From an uncultured Kiritimatiellota bacterium (GTDB lineage: Bacteria; Verrucomicrobiota; Kiritimatiellia; RFP12; UBA1067), in the NCBI GenBank assembly GCA_934635045.1, contig CAKTZA010000074.1, positions 1-15,128 on the forward strand: a stretch of 15,128 nt of DNA, read 5' to 3'. This document shows positions 1 to 7,114 of this stretch, piece by piece (position 1 is the first letter of the stretch; each line of letters starts with the position of its first letter). The position numbers and the translations under genes are program-made. The notes under the pieces are model-generated. The model did no database searches. It saw only the letters and a list, made by a program, of their open reading frames with translations, and had not been told where the DNA came from.

Positions 1-129
1 GAAAGGGAAGAATCCATGGCAACTGGAAAAGCTTTCGATGGAAAGCCGTATGCGGGAAATCCGCACGTACGGTTTGACGAGGGGGAAGTCGCATCGGCGG
101 CAACGCCGAGGCGTGGGTCTCTACTCTAC
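1..129 (+). mobile_element. Group II intron 3' end (domains V and VI), partial
   Basis: This is the catalytic RNA tail of a group II intron, cut by the left window edge. Domain V is at 43-75: a 9-bp lower helix (43-51 with 67-75) holding the AGC catalytic triad at 44-46, including the G45:U73 wobble; a two-base AC bulge at 65-66; and a short upper helix (52-55 with 61-64) capped by GAAA plus one U. At 33 nt it is one base shorter than the usual 34. Domain VI follows, with a perfect hairpin at 94-109 (6 bp, GCAA loop) and a 3' end reading CTACTCTAC, which fits the conserved terminal AY. Position 129 is the best guess for the splice boundary; A123 would then sit at the usual branch-point distance. 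The intron-encoded reverse transcriptase is not in the window. The stretch to the left of domain V (1-42) would be the end of domain IV. Confidence 0.8.
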
Positions 130-163
130 ACAGAAAAGATTTTTGAAAAAAGTTGATATGTCT

Positions 164-197
164 TTTGCTCCACAGTGGGGAGTTTTGTGATATAATG
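164..197 (+). promoter_or_regulatory. Promoter/operator of the GH5 gene (shared element, copy 1)
   Basis: An extended -10 box (TG at 188-189, then TATAAT at 191-196) lies 7 nt before the ATG at 204. TTTGCTC at 164-170 is followed by an imperfect 15-bp palindrome at 168-182 (CTCCAC, 3 nt, GGGGAG, one mismatch). The whole block matches the region before the gene at 7115 at about 24 of 34 positions with no gap. There is no good -35 box at 17 nt; TTGCTC would give a 20-nt spacer, so the element may need an activator or depend on the extended -10. Because the -10 box is so close to the ATG, transcription should begin at or next to the start codon. Confidence 0.65.
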
Positions 198-203
198 TCC
201 GCC

Positions 204-1859
204 ATGAACACCCGAAATATAGTTAAAGCCGTCTTTTCCCTTTCGTGTGCGTTGCTGGCTGGGGCGGGGCTGGCATCTCATCTCGAAGGGAAGATGAAGA
301 CCGTGCGGCCGTTCGAGACGGCGCTCGGCGTGAAGGGCGAGGTCGTCTGCGGCGCACCTGCAGGCGAAGAACTTGATTCGACGGCTTGCGCTCCTGTGCC
401 TAAGAAGGTTTCCATTGGAAAACTGAAATGGACACTGCCAGAATTCGCGCGAATCGAAGGTTCGCGGCTTGTCGTCGACCTCCTTGCATCGCAGAGAGCC
501 CGTTCATCCGTTGCGCGGGCGGAGCTTGACGTCACGTCCTATGCGGGACATACGCTCCGGTTTGAGGTCTCGACAACGGCCAAGGATGTCGCAAAGCCTG
601 AACGGCCCTATTGGGGCTCCAAGTTCCAGTTGGCGGTTGAGTATGCCGACGGTACGCGCGAATGGCCGGGCGCCGGGGGCGGCGAAGGTTCCTGGACGGC
701 AGAGCAGTCGTTTCGGGCGCTGCTCCGCAGACAGCCCATTAGACGCGCAAGCCTGGAACTTGGCATCCAGTCATCGACCGGACGCATGGAGTACGATCTG
801 TCGTCCCTGAAGATCTGGGATGAAGGCGAACTGTTCAAGCTCGTCAATCGGGACTTTCAGGTGCGATACCCGGAATCCGTTGCCGGTCGTCGGCCGCTAC
901 GTGGCGTGATGCTGCCGGGAAGCGCACGCGAGATCACGGAAGACCATTTCGTCACGCTGGAAGAATGGGGCGCGACCTTGGTGCGCTTTCAGTTTTCGCG
1001 TGGATGGGATCGTGTGGGCGCCTGGCTGGACTGTTCCGAGTATGACCGTTACGTGGATGGCGAGCTGGACGCCCTTGAAAAGCGCATTCTGCCGTGGGCG
1101 GGCAAGTACGGCATCAAGGTCTGCATTGACCTTCATGCGGTTCCGGGCGCACGCATCGCCCCAGGGACGGAGCTGCGCATGTTCTTCGAGAGGAAGTACC
1201 GGGATCATTTCGTGGCGACGTGGCGACGAATCGCCTCGCGCCTGACAGAGGATCCTCGGCTCTACGGCTATGACCTTGTCAACGAGCCCTGCCAGACGAC
1301 CCCTGCGCCCTATTCGTATCTTCATGTGCAGCTTGACGCGGCTCGCGCAATCCGCGAAGTTGACGCCAAGACGCCGATCATCGTCGAGGCGAACGAATAC
1401 GACAGTCCGATGGCGTTCGGCTATCTGTCTCCACTGGCCATGGACAACGTGATCTATGAGGTTCACAGCTATCTGCCGATGGCGTTCACGCACCAGAACG
1501 TCGGGCCTCGGAAGAGCGGAACCCTTAAGCCCTATCCGAACGAGGCCGAGGGGTGGAACAAGGATTTCATCCGCAAGGCGCTAGAGCCGGTCCGCCAGTT
1601 CGCCTTGCGCCACCGGGCCAAGATCTACGTGGGCGAGTTCTCGGCGATCATCTGGGCGCCGGGCGCAGAAGACTACATCCGCGACTCCATTGAGATATTC
1701 AACGAGTACGGCTGGGATTGGTCGTACCATGCCTTTCGCGAGTGGAACGGATGGTCGGTTGAGCATACGTGGAGCCGCGATGCTGCCGGACGCGAGAAGT
1801 TCGCGCCGTCTTCCGACAACCCTCGTCTGCGGGCGCTCAAGGAGGGCTTGCGTCGCTGA
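204..1859 (+). CDS. Secreted glycoside hydrolase family 5 (cellulase-like) enzyme
   Basis: Predicted retaining endo-type glycosidase with a GH5 TIM barrel, 551 aa. The start at 204 gives a signal peptide (MNTRNIVKAVFSLS, then a hydrophobic AG-rich core to about residue 25). The frame stays open upstream to 153, but the -10 box occupies that stretch, so longer starts are unlikely. Residues about 45-215 form a beta-rich accessory region with no motif I can name. The barrel begins near residue 230. The GH5 landmarks are all present: IDLHAVPG, YDLVNEP with acid/base Glu361, EVHSY, VGEFSA with nucleophile Glu478, and a late Trp-rich strand (YGWDWSYHAF). Substrate cannot be read from this; cellulose, mannan or other beta-glycans are all possible for GH5. 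It is the first gene of a likely four-gene unit. The mRNA is probably leaderless, since no Shine-Dalgarno sequence precedes the ATG. Confidence 0.88.
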   Translation: MNTRNIVKAVFSLSCALLAGAGLASHLEGKMKTVRPFETALGVKGEVVCGAPAGEELDSTACAPVPKKVSIGKLKWTLPEFARIEGSRLVVDLLASQRARSSVARAELDVTSYAGHTLRFEVSTTAKDVAKPERPYWGSKFQLAVEYADGTREWPGAGGGEGSWTAEQSFRALLRRQPIRRASLELGIQSSTGRMEYDLSSLKIWDEGELFKLVNRDFQVRYPESVAGRRPLRGVMLPGSAREITEDHFVTLEEWGATLVRFQFSRGWDRVGAWLDCSEYDRYVDGELDALEKRILPWAGKYGIKVCIDLHAVPGARIAPGTELRMFFERKYRDHFVATWRRIASRLTEDPRLYGYDLVNEPCQTTPAPYSYLHVQLDAARAIREVDAKTPIIVEANEYDSPMAFGYLSPLAMDNVIYEVHSYLPMAFTHQNVGPRKSGTLKPYPNEAEGWNKDFIRKALEPVRQFALRHRAKIYVGEFSAIIWAPGAEDYIRDSIEIFNEYGWDWSYHAFREWNGWSVEHTWSRDAAGREKFAPSSDNPRLRALKEGLRR

Positions 1860-1943
1860 TCAAGGTGGAGGCGCGTCATTTTCGGGCGTTAAGTCAGGCA
1901 AAACACAAAATCAAGCACAAAACGAGAGAACGGAAACAACAAA

Positions 1944-3569
1944 ATGAAGTCACAAGTTATTATGTGCGTAGTCGCGGCGTCAATGATGTCCGTGGTACAG
2001 GCTTCCGTGGAAAGCGCACGGCTCGAAGCCTTCAAGGCGGCAGGCGTCGTGGACGAAGATACCATCGTCTACTTGCCGCTTGACGACGGAGAACCGTCCA
2101 ATGGGATGCGACTGGACAACTATGCATTCGGATCAAGGGCAAAAGAGGCGACTCTGTTCATCGACAAGGGCTCTGTCGCGTGCGAAGGCGAATCGATTCC
2201 CGGCGATGGTGGCAAGATTCGCGGCGGTTATCTTGCGACGCGCGAAGCGGAGGATCGGGGATGCCTGCACTTTCAGACGAATGCCGTGGCCCAGCGTTCG
2301 GGCTCCATCCTGATTGCGGACGCAGACCGTGCCGCGACAGGTGGCAGTTTCACGTTCGAGGCGTTTATGCGGTGGCGGGAGTCGCCGTCAGGCATTTCGT
2401 ATGTGCTTGCCGAGCACGGCAAGTCCGGCAATCTCTTGCTTTACATGAACACGGACGGCAAGCTGGCGCTGCAGGTTGCGTCGGGCACTTGGAACGAAAC
2501 GGATCAAACGGTCGACGATCCGGTGACGAAGCGTCTGACGGCGGGCAACGTGGTTGACGACCGTTGGCATCATGTCGCGGTTACGGTTGATCGCGAAAAG
2601 TCCCAGACGGCCTATTACGTCGACTATCAGCAGGTGGGCACAGTTGAGGCCGTGCCGGCCGTGCAGCAGCCGCATGGCTCGTACAACGAGAACCTGATGA
2701 TTGGCACGGGGTATTCGCCTGGGCATTCCTATCAGATGAACAACGGATATGTGGACAACGTCCGCATGACGGGACGAGTCCTTGACCGTTCGGAGTTCCT
2801 GTGCGTCGAGAAGATTGTCGACGACCAGGACACGCTGGCGTGGATTTCCTTTGAGGGCGGCGATCTCGGCGTCTGGCCTTATCCGTGGTCGCGCAAGCCG
2901 ACGTCGCAGACGGGGACGTACGCGATCTCCGGCGAAACGGTTGGCGGAGAAGCCCTGAAGGCTTCTGGCGTCACCGTGCGGAAAGGGAACACGAATTCGC
3001 TTTGCGTGACGTCATCGACCGGCATCCGCTGGACAGACCAGTATTTCTGCGGGAAGAGCTGGGAAGCCCTGACGATCGAGTTCTTTGCAAAGGGGACGGA
3101 CTGTACGCCCTATGCGGGACTCGTGAACCTGTATGGGACAAGCGCGTCTCTGCCGGACAAGGTGAACGCCGGTGTCGCGGCGGTGGAGGGGTCGAACAAC
3201 GGAAAGAACTTCAGGGCTTGTATCGCCCAGGCGACCGCGAGCGAGAACAACGCGCTGACCATCGGGAATCCAACGGATCCGACGTCGCCGCCTGTCGCGA
3301 CGGACGGTGTCTGGCACCATGTCGCCGTCGTCTTCCAAAACGAGGGCGACTACGTGAGGATTGCCGGGTACTATGGCTACAAGCAGGTCGTCTCGGAACT
3401 GACGAAGCAGAAAGGTCACCTTCGTGACAACCTGACCGAGGCGACGCTCTGGCTTTCGAATGCGCTCACGGGCAACGTGGATGAGATTCGCGTCACTCGG
3501 CGTGCGTTGGCGCCGCGCGAGTTCTTGCGCCGACAGAGCCTCGGCGGCTCACTGCTGATCATCCGCTGA
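1944..3569 (+). CDS. Secreted protein with two LamG-like (concanavalin A-like) domains
   Basis: 541-aa exported protein that probably binds carbohydrate or a cell surface; no catalytic residues are recognised. A signal peptide covers about residues 1-20 (MKSQVIMCVVAASMMSVVQA). Two tandem LamG/ConA-like jelly-roll domains follow, roughly residues 125-285 and 295-535. Each carries the diagnostic strand with Trp-His-His-Val-Ala (W208 and W457) and ends with a 'VDNVRMTGR' or 'VDEIRVTRR' strand, then a short motif ending in a Glu-Phe-Leu. Proteins of this type are abundant in Verrucomicrobiota-like genomes. The ATG at 1944 has only a weak GGAA sequence (1932-1935) as ribosome-binding site. It lies 84 nt after the GH5 stop with no visible terminator or promoter between, so co-transcription is likely. 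A role as substrate-binding partner of the GH5 enzyme is inference. The C terminus ends in hydrophobic residues (SLLIIR) right after the last domain. Confidence 0.8.
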   Translation: MKSQVIMCVVAASMMSVVQASVESARLEAFKAAGVVDEDTIVYLPLDDGEPSNGMRLDNYAFGSRAKEATLFIDKGSVACEGESIPGDGGKIRGGYLATREAEDRGCLHFQTNAVAQRSGSILIADADRAATGGSFTFEAFMRWRESPSGISYVLAEHGKSGNLLLYMNTDGKLALQVASGTWNETDQTVDDPVTKRLTAGNVVDDRWHHVAVTVDREKSQTAYYVDYQQVGTVEAVPAVQQPHGSYNENLMIGTGYSPGHSYQMNNGYVDNVRMTGRVLDRSEFLCVEKIVDDQDTLAWISFEGGDLGVWPYPWSRKPTSQTGTYAISGETVGGEALKASGVTVRKGNTNSLCVTSSTGIRWTDQYFCGKSWEALTIEFFAKGTDCTPYAGLVNLYGTSASLPDKVNAGVAAVEGSNNGKNFRACIAQATASENNALTIGNPTDPTSPPVATDGVWHHVAVVFQNEGDYVRIAGYYGYKQVVSELTKQKGHLRDNLTEATLWLSNALTGNVDEIRVTRRALAPREFLRRQSLGGSLLIIR

Positions 3570-3588
3570 CGAGAACGGGAGAGAAATC

Positions 3589-5043
3589 ATGGACAGACGC
3601 GGTTTTCTAAAGGGAATGTGCGCGGCGGGCGCGATCGCCGGCGGTTCGACGGCTTTTGCGGCGGCGGCTCGCCGGGACGAGCCCCGCCTGCGCATTGGCG
3701 TCCTTTCGGACATTCATCTGGATGGAGAGGAAAGCGCAGGGAAATTCGAAAAGGCGCTTGCGCATTTCCGGGATCTCCGCGTGGACGGAGTCCTCGTCTG
3801 CGGAGACCTGACGGATCACGGTATTCTCCCCGAACTGCAGCGGCTGGCCGAGTCCTGGAACAAGGTCTTCCCGCAGGGTCGGCTGCCGAATGGTGCGCGC
3901 GTCGAGCGGCTCTTTCTCTACGGAGACCATGACACGGGCGGTTATGCGCACACGCGCGAGTTCTTCCATTCAGGTGACAGGCTGATGGAGAGATACGGCG
4001 TCGGCTACGAGGAACTGTGCTCGTGGGCGATCCGGACAAAGCCGGCAGAGGCATGGGAAGCGGCATTTGGCGAGAAATGGAGTCCCATTGTCCACAAGAC
4101 CGTGAAGGGATATGACTTCGTCTTGACGAACTTCACGTTTGAGAACTCTTCGGGCGGCAACAGGACGCCAGGGCTTGACCGGTTCTACGAGACGTTCACG
4201 CCCGCATCGGGCAAGCCCTTTTTCCATTCCCAGCATCGAGTCTACCGTCGGACGGCTGGCGGTCCGGCGGCCTGGGGGCAGGATGACGGCACGACTGGAG
4301 GCCTTCTGTCTCGTTATCCGAATTGTGTGGCTTTCTGCGGACACGGGCATCTTTCGGCGACGGACGAACGCGCAATCTGGCAGGGGGCGTTCTCGGCCGT
4401 TGAGGCGCCGTCGTTGCGGTATGTCAGCTTCCCCGGCGACCATGAGAACATGGATGTCTCGGCTCTGCGCAAGAAGGCCGGCATTCCTGCTCAGATGGGC
4501 AAGCTGAACGTGTATGAGGCGTTGCAGGGTCTGGTGATGGACGTCTACGACCGGGAGATCGTCATCGGACGCCTTGATTTCGGCGCGCAAGCCTCCCTCG
4601 GCCCGGACTGGGTGATCCCGCTCGATTCCGCACGGCGTCCGTACGAGACTTCGGCGCGTCGCCGGACTTCGGTCGCGCCGCAGTTCCCGAAAGGCTCGAA
4701 CGTTCGGGCGAAGGTCGTCGCCTCGAAAGGCAAGGACGGCACGGAGCGGAGTCGGATCGTCGTCGAGTTCCCGCTGGCGCAGCCTACGCAGACGACGCCG
4801 CGGGCCTTTGACTATGCGGTGACGGTCGTTGCCGTGCAATTTGGCGGCGCGGCAACGCCGGTGACGCATCGGGTCTATTCGCCACGGGCGTTTGATGCCT
4901 CCGTTCGAGATGCGGGGCCGGGGCGCTGTGTCTTTGCCCGCGAGGAGTTCCCCGCCAAGATCAGGGACTTCTATGTTGAAGTCGCCCCTTGTGATCCTTT
5001 CGGCGGCAGCGGCCTTCCAATTTCCACGGAATTTAAAATTTAG
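3589..5043 (+). CDS. Tat-exported calcineurin-like metallophosphoesterase
   Basis: 484-aa predicted binuclear-metal phosphoesterase. The N terminus DRRGFLKG followed by an Ala/Gly-rich stretch is a twin-arginine signal, so the enzyme should be exported folded, perhaps with metals loaded. The metallophosphoesterase motifs appear in order: SDIH (D41, H43), CGDLTDHG (D73), YGDHD (D113, H114), FHSQH (H213 region) and CGHGHLS (H252, H254). The third motif is normally GNH[DE]; here the Asn that bridges the metals is Asp113. Residues from about 360 on form a beta-rich C-terminal domain of unknown role. The ATG at 3589 follows GGGAG at 3577-3581 with 7-nt spacing, and the gap to the LamG gene is only 19 nt, which indicates one operon. 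The natural substrate cannot be inferred; a phosphorylated or phosphodiester-decorated glycan would fit the neighbourhood, but that is speculation. Confidence 0.85.
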   Translation: MDRRGFLKGMCAAGAIAGGSTAFAAAARRDEPRLRIGVLSDIHLDGEESAGKFEKALAHFRDLRVDGVLVCGDLTDHGILPELQRLAESWNKVFPQGRLPNGARVERLFLYGDHDTGGYAHTREFFHSGDRLMERYGVGYEELCSWAIRTKPAEAWEAAFGEKWSPIVHKTVKGYDFVLTNFTFENSSGGNRTPGLDRFYETFTPASGKPFFHSQHRVYRRTAGGPAAWGQDDGTTGGLLSRYPNCVAFCGHGHLSATDERAIWQGAFSAVEAPSLRYVSFPGDHENMDVSALRKKAGIPAQMGKLNVYEALQGLVMDVYDREIVIGRLDFGAQASLGPDWVIPLDSARRPYETSARRRTSVAPQFPKGSNVRAKVVASKGKDGTERSRIVVEFPLAQPTQTTPRAFDYAVTVVAVQFGGAATPVTHRVYSPRAFDASVRDAGPGRCVFAREEFPAKIRDFYVEVAPCDPFGGSGLPISTEFKI

Positions 5044-5077
5044 TGTCCTTATTCCAACGGCATTCAAAGGAGAAGAA

Positions 5078-6976
5078 ATGAACGTGTTGACCTGTGTGGT
5101 GGTGGCGTCGGCGGTGAGGCTCGCGATGCCGGACGTGATGCGCACGCCGTCCCCGGGGGACGTGCGGCTGGAGGGCTGGCTCGGCGCGAAGGCCGACCGG
5201 TTCGTCGCTCAGCGGCTGACGGACCCGTTCCAGCGCCAGGAGATCTTCGACGAGGCGCGGCAGGCGTTCGCCCGGCGCGACGACGACGAGTCGAAGGTCG
5301 GCGGCAGGTGGCGCGGCGAGTTCTGGGGCAAGCAGATGCTGTCCTCGGCGCGCGTGGCGGACAGTCTGCGCGATCCGGCGTTTCTGGGCTTCCTTCGGGA
5401 GGAGTGCCATCGGCTGATGGCGTTCCAGGACCCGGACGGCTACCTCGGCAGCTACGCCGACAGGACGTTCGTGAAGGTGCGCGACGTCGCGGCGTGCCAG
5501 GCGAAGTTCGGCTGGTTGCCGAACTGGAACCTCTGGAACCGCAAGTACTGCATCTGGGGCATGCTCATGGCCTACCGGGCGACGGGCGACCGCGCGATCC
5601 TCGCCTCGGTCGAGGCGCAGATGGACCAGTGGATCGACATGATGCACGGGCTTGGCCTGTCGCTCGCGGAGACGGGCGCAGGCGGCATGGACGGCATGCC
5701 GTCCATGTCCGTCCTGAAGCCGCTCCTGATGCTCTACGAGGAGACCGGGAAGGGCAAGTACCTCGACTACGCGAAGGAGATCGTGCCGCTGTGGGACCGT
5801 GCGGACGACGTGGCTCCGAACTTCTTCCGCAACGCGGCGACAGGCAAGGCCCTGCACATGTGGTATCCGACGCCGGAGCGGTGGGCCAAGAGCTACGAGC
5901 TCATGAGCTGTCTGGACGGCCTGCTTGAATACGCGCGCGTGACGGGGGACGCCCGCAGCCTCGCGACGGTCGCCGCGATTCGCGACCGCCTCGCGGAATA
6001 CGAGGCCAACCCGCTCGGCGGCGTGGGGTTCGGAGACAAGTTCGTCGGCGCGGCCTCGCGCCCGAACGGGCTCTCGGAGGTCTGCGACGCGATCCACTGG
6101 ATCCGGCTCAACCTCGACCTGTTCCTGATGACGGGGGAAGACCGGTACATGGACGCGGTCGAGGTCTGCTACTACAACAACTTCTTCGCGGGCGTCGACC
6201 GCGACGGGCGCGATGGCTCGTTCATGGTCCGGGCGATGCAGTGCCACGAGCACCAGCCGCAGTGCGGCTACGCCCACAACCAGTGCTGCGTCAACAACGT
6301 GCCGCGCACGTTCATGGACTTCGCCGCCTGCGTCGTCACGGCCGGGCGCGACGGGACCTTCCGCGTCAACCAGTACCAGGACGCGACCGTGACGCTGGAC
6401 GGCGTGCGGTTCGAGATCCGGGGCGGCTACCCGGTGAACGGGAAGGTCACGGTCGCGGTGACGGGCGCGCCCGCGAAGGTCGCGTTCCGCCGCCCGGCCT
6501 GGTGCCGGCGGCTGGACGTCGTGCGGAACGGCTCCGTCTACGAGCTGGCGTTCGACATGAGCCCGCGCTTCGTGCGCGTCGCGCAGGTGCCCAACCCGCA
6601 GACGGGCGAGGCGCTTGCGGCGACCGACAGGTGGGCGCTGAACCGCTACGGCGTCGCCTGGCAGGACGACGTGAACCGGTACATCCGCGACGCCTACCGC
6701 AAGACGCCCGCCCTGACGGTGTGGCACGGCCCGCTGCTGCTCGCGAAGTCGCGCCGGCTCGGCATGACGGGCGACGAGATGCTGGTCGCCGACCTCGAGG
6801 ACGCGGACGCCGCGCGCACGCCGGCGCTGACGCGGCTCGCGGACGGGGCGACGATGGGTGCGTGGGAGCTGCGCGTCCCCGCGCCGGGGCGGCCCGACCG
6901 CGTCTACCGGGTGTGCGACTACCAGTCGGCGGCGGACGCCAACCTGTCTGGCGACTGGTTCTCGATCTGGTTTTGA
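5078..6976 (+). CDS. GH127/DUF1680-type glycoside hydrolase (beta-L-arabinofuranosidase-like)
   Basis: 632-aa protein with the fold signature of GH127 and relatives: an (alpha/alpha)6 barrel to about residue 420, then beta-sandwich domains. Enzymes of this group cleave beta-L-arabinofuranosides using a zinc-bound Cys nucleophile. In HypBA1 the zinc ligands are Glu338, Cys340, Cys417 and Cys418; here SEVC gives E334/C336 and QCCVNN gives C403/C404, nearly the same positions and spacing. The acid/base position, Glu322 in HypBA1, seems to fall in GFGDKF (D320), and the usual YDLPN stretch after it is missing, so this is a divergent member. The start at 5078 follows an excellent AAAGGAG (5066-5072); an open frame reaching back to 4892 overlaps the previous gene and is rejected. 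A short hydrophobic N terminus (MNVLTCVVVASAV) may be a weak signal peptide. The gap to the metallophosphoesterase gene is 34 nt. Its third codon positions look more GC-rich than those of the three genes upstream. Confidence 0.8.
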   Translation: MNVLTCVVVASAVRLAMPDVMRTPSPGDVRLEGWLGAKADRFVAQRLTDPFQRQEIFDEARQAFARRDDDESKVGGRWRGEFWGKQMLSSARVADSLRDPAFLGFLREECHRLMAFQDPDGYLGSYADRTFVKVRDVAACQAKFGWLPNWNLWNRKYCIWGMLMAYRATGDRAILASVEAQMDQWIDMMHGLGLSLAETGAGGMDGMPSMSVLKPLLMLYEETGKGKYLDYAKEIVPLWDRADDVAPNFFRNAATGKALHMWYPTPERWAKSYELMSCLDGLLEYARVTGDARSLATVAAIRDRLAEYEANPLGGVGFGDKFVGAASRPNGLSEVCDAIHWIRLNLDLFLMTGEDRYMDAVEVCYYNNFFAGVDRDGRDGSFMVRAMQCHEHQPQCGYAHNQCCVNNVPRTFMDFAACVVTAGRDGTFRVNQYQDATVTLDGVRFEIRGGYPVNGKVTVAVTGAPAKVAFRRPAWCRRLDVVRNGSVYELAFDMSPRFVRVAQVPNPQTGEALAATDRWALNRYGVAWQDDVNRYIRDAYRKTPALTVWHGPLLLAKSRRLGMTGDEMLVADLEDADAARTPALTRLADGATMGAWELRVPAPGRPDRVYRVCDYQSAADANLSGDWFSIWF

Positions 6977-6983
6977 GGAAATT

Positions 6984-7017
6984 CGGCAGCTTCATGCTCC
7001 ACGGGCGGAAGCTGCCG
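6984..7017 (+). terminator. Stem-loop after the GH127-like gene, probable terminator
   Basis: A perfect 10-bp inverted repeat (CGGCAGCTTC at 6984-6993 and GAAGCTGCCG at 7008-7017) with a 14-nt loop begins 7 nt after the stop codon. The following TCCTTCTGG is only mildly T-rich, so termination may be partial or Rho-assisted. It marks the boundary between the first unit and the promoter at 7056. Confidence 0.55.
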
Positions 7018-7055
7018 TCCTTCTGGCGTTGAAACTTAACGGCGGGGATGTGTCA

Positions 7056-7089
7056 TTTGCTCTCCGGAGGAGAGATTCACGATATAACG
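7056..7089 (+). promoter_or_regulatory. Promoter/operator of the unknown GH-like gene (shared element, copy 2)
   Basis: TTTGCTC at 7056-7062, a perfect 15-bp palindrome at 7060-7074 (CTCTCC, 3 nt, GGAGAG) and GATATAAC at 7081-7088 repeat the arrangement at 164-197 with identical spacing. The -10 box is TATAAC at 7083-7088. The distance from TTTGCTC to GATATAA is 25 bp start to start in both copies. The palindrome covers the region where a -35 box would sit, which suits a regulator site. Confidence 0.65.
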
Positions 7090-7114
7090 CCGCATGAACA
7101 AAAGGAATCAAACG

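Noticed and set aside
16..156. A 46-codon ORF (MATGKAFDGKPYAGNPHVRF...) at the left edge
   Set aside because: It reads straight through domain V and VI of the group II intron. This peptide is a familiar mis-annotation of the catalytic RNA, not a protein.
153..203. A TTG start at 153 or an ATG at 195 for the GH5 gene
   Set aside because: The -10 box TATAAT spans 191-196, so the mRNA should begin after these codons. The start at 204 also gives a normal signal peptide.
4892..5077. Upstream start for the GH127-like gene
   Set aside because: It overlaps the end of the metallophosphoesterase gene out of frame, while the ATG at 5078 has AAAGGAG at good spacing.
5033..6727. A 564-codon ORF on the minus strand
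   Set aside because: It is antisense to the GH127-like gene, with repetitive Arg/Val/His composition and no motifs. The + strand frame has a Shine-Dalgarno sequence and zinc-site residues.
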